Assembly (NCBI GenBank): GCA_018806915.1
Contig: JAGKQI010000105.1
Span: forward strand, 1,674,001 to 1,738,000
Reading direction: 5' to 3'
Source: Phytophthora colocasiae
Lineage: Eukaryota > Oomycota > Peronosporomycetes > Peronosporales > Peronosporaceae
Length of the DNA stretch: 64,000 nucleotides
The notes beneath the pieces are model-generated. The model searched no databases, was not told the origin of the DNA, and saw only the letters and a program-made list of their open reading frames with translations. A program made the position numbers and the translations under genes. Shown piece by piece: positions 63,519 to 64,000 of the stretch (the stretch's first letter is position 1; each line of letters begins with the position of its first letter).

Positions 63519-63612
63519 ACCAAGGTGATTGTCGCTTCCTTTTAACGGCACCCCAAATGAATCTTGTTCATATTATGTTAGCGTTCGATACATAGAGAGG
63601 TAGAGCCCTACC

Positions 63613-64000
63613 TTACAACGTCTTCTTGCTGTTCGTAGTCTTCTTGACAGTACGAAAAGTGAGCAACAGGTAGCAAACTACGAGTCCGACGTGTCCAGCG
63701 AAGCGCATGGAGCGGAAACCTGCAACAGCGTCCTCCCACGACAGCACCACGAAGGAAACAGCCAGGTAGTTCACAACCATAGCAGTGCAGATCATACCGA
63801 CGAGGTCGTAGAGCGGCTTGATCACACTACCCACAACGTACGGACGTACATGACGTCTCGCCAAGCGGTTCACAGCCGTAGCCAGTGGTACTGTAAGGAA
63901 GAACAGGTAGTATCCAGGGTAGAATCCGTGCCACAACGCCGATACGGAGTACGTCGCAAGGAGAGAATTACCCGTACGGGTGTACACATATCTCTCCAGC
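63613..64000 (-). CDS. MBOAT acyltransferase, C-terminal part (runs off window)
   Basis: The frame continues past the right edge. Visible are about 128 residues: ERYVYTRTGNS, then SALWHGFYPGYYLFF, the conserved MBOAT motif with the catalytic His, and several hydrophobic membrane helices, ending in a Lys-rich tail (KKTTNSKKTL). The pattern fits lysophospholipid acyltransferases of the MBOAT family, which reacylate lysophospholipids in the ER. The last 66 bases of this gene are duplicated at 59212-59277. Confidence 0.85.
   Translation of the reverse strand, partial: LERYVYTRTGNSLLATYSVSALWHGFYPGYYLFFLTVPLATAVNRLARRHVRPYVVGSVIKPLYDLVGMICTAMVVNYLAVSFVVLSWEDAVAGFRSMRFAGHVGLVVCYLLLTFRTVKKTTNSKKTL

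Larger units (their letters stand above)
61532..63679. repeat. Segmental duplication, copy 2
   Basis: Same block as 58263-59277 but with the transposon at 61889-63010 inserted between the mucin tail and the Sushi gene. On the right the homology continues into an intact MBOAT gene, while on the left only the last part of the mucin gene is present. Confidence 0.9.

Noticed and set aside
1..64000. CRISPR array, operons, bacterial origin or tRNA/rRNA genes
   Set aside because: No regular spacer arrays, no ribosome-binding-site organisation, introns are common, and no cloverleaf or rRNA sequence was recognised by eye; a tRNAscan run would be needed to exclude tRNAs fully.

Overview
The window is a gene-dense block of an oomycete nuclear genome, most likely Phytophthora or a close Peronosporales relative. 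The evidence is an RxLR-dEER effector, a Crinkler (CRN) effector N-terminus, oomycete-type Inr/FPR core promoters 30-85 bases upstream of several start codons, very short introns (52-79 bases, often opening GTACGT), FYVE-domain signalling proteins, and Ty3/gypsy, Tc1/mariner, hAT, LINE and Harbinger-like transposon debris. I found no bacterial or CRISPR features and no recognisable tRNA or rRNA gene.

Layout. 0.8-28 kb is a conserved housekeeping and signalling stretch: a sphingosine/diacylglycerol-type lipid kinase, an Arb2-like + FYVE + AGC protein kinase, a CaaX-ending protein, a B-box/IQ protein with a phosphatase-like domain lacking its catalytic Cys, a CNOT4-type E3 ligase, a small unknown protein, a repetitive coiled-coil protein, an ataxin-2 homologue, a DUF6604-like/ankyrin protein, a secreted jacalin-like protein, and a bZIP/START-like gene with a frameshift. 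28-34 kb holds transposon remnants around an ER DnaJ-thioredoxin gene, including a 362-base MITE and a palindromic Tc1 element.

34.1-45.2 kb is the most striking part. One serine carboxypeptidase (S10) gene is cut in two by about 9.7 kb. The outer insertion has GGCCGTGTTCGC inverted ends, a TAA target duplication and a Myb/SANT-like gene (Harbinger-like). An 8.2-kb Ty3/gypsy chromovirus with a 5-base target duplication sits inside that Myb gene. Removing the insertion with one TAA copy rejoins the carboxypeptidase in frame at 460 codons. The chromovirus also carries an intact 296-codon antisense reading frame, although its own gag and pol are broken.

46-64 kb returns to genes and then becomes secretome-rich: an ankyrin-FYVE-TPR protein, an unknown protein, an intact RxLR effector with a C-terminal membrane segment plus two decayed relatives, an ApaH-like phosphatase with a one-base anomaly, a PX-domain protein, a mucin-like Thr/Pro-repeat membrane protein, two copies of a secreted single-Sushi-domain protein, a Crinkler gene, and the C-terminal part of an MBOAT acyltransferase running off the window. 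The two Sushi genes lie in a duplicated block that also carries the mucin 3' end and the MBOAT 3' end. One copy of the block is interrupted by a 1.1-kb transposon with G-tract inverted ends.

Limits: all functions come from reading motifs by eye, and splice sites and starts are inferred. No database search or alignment was run.
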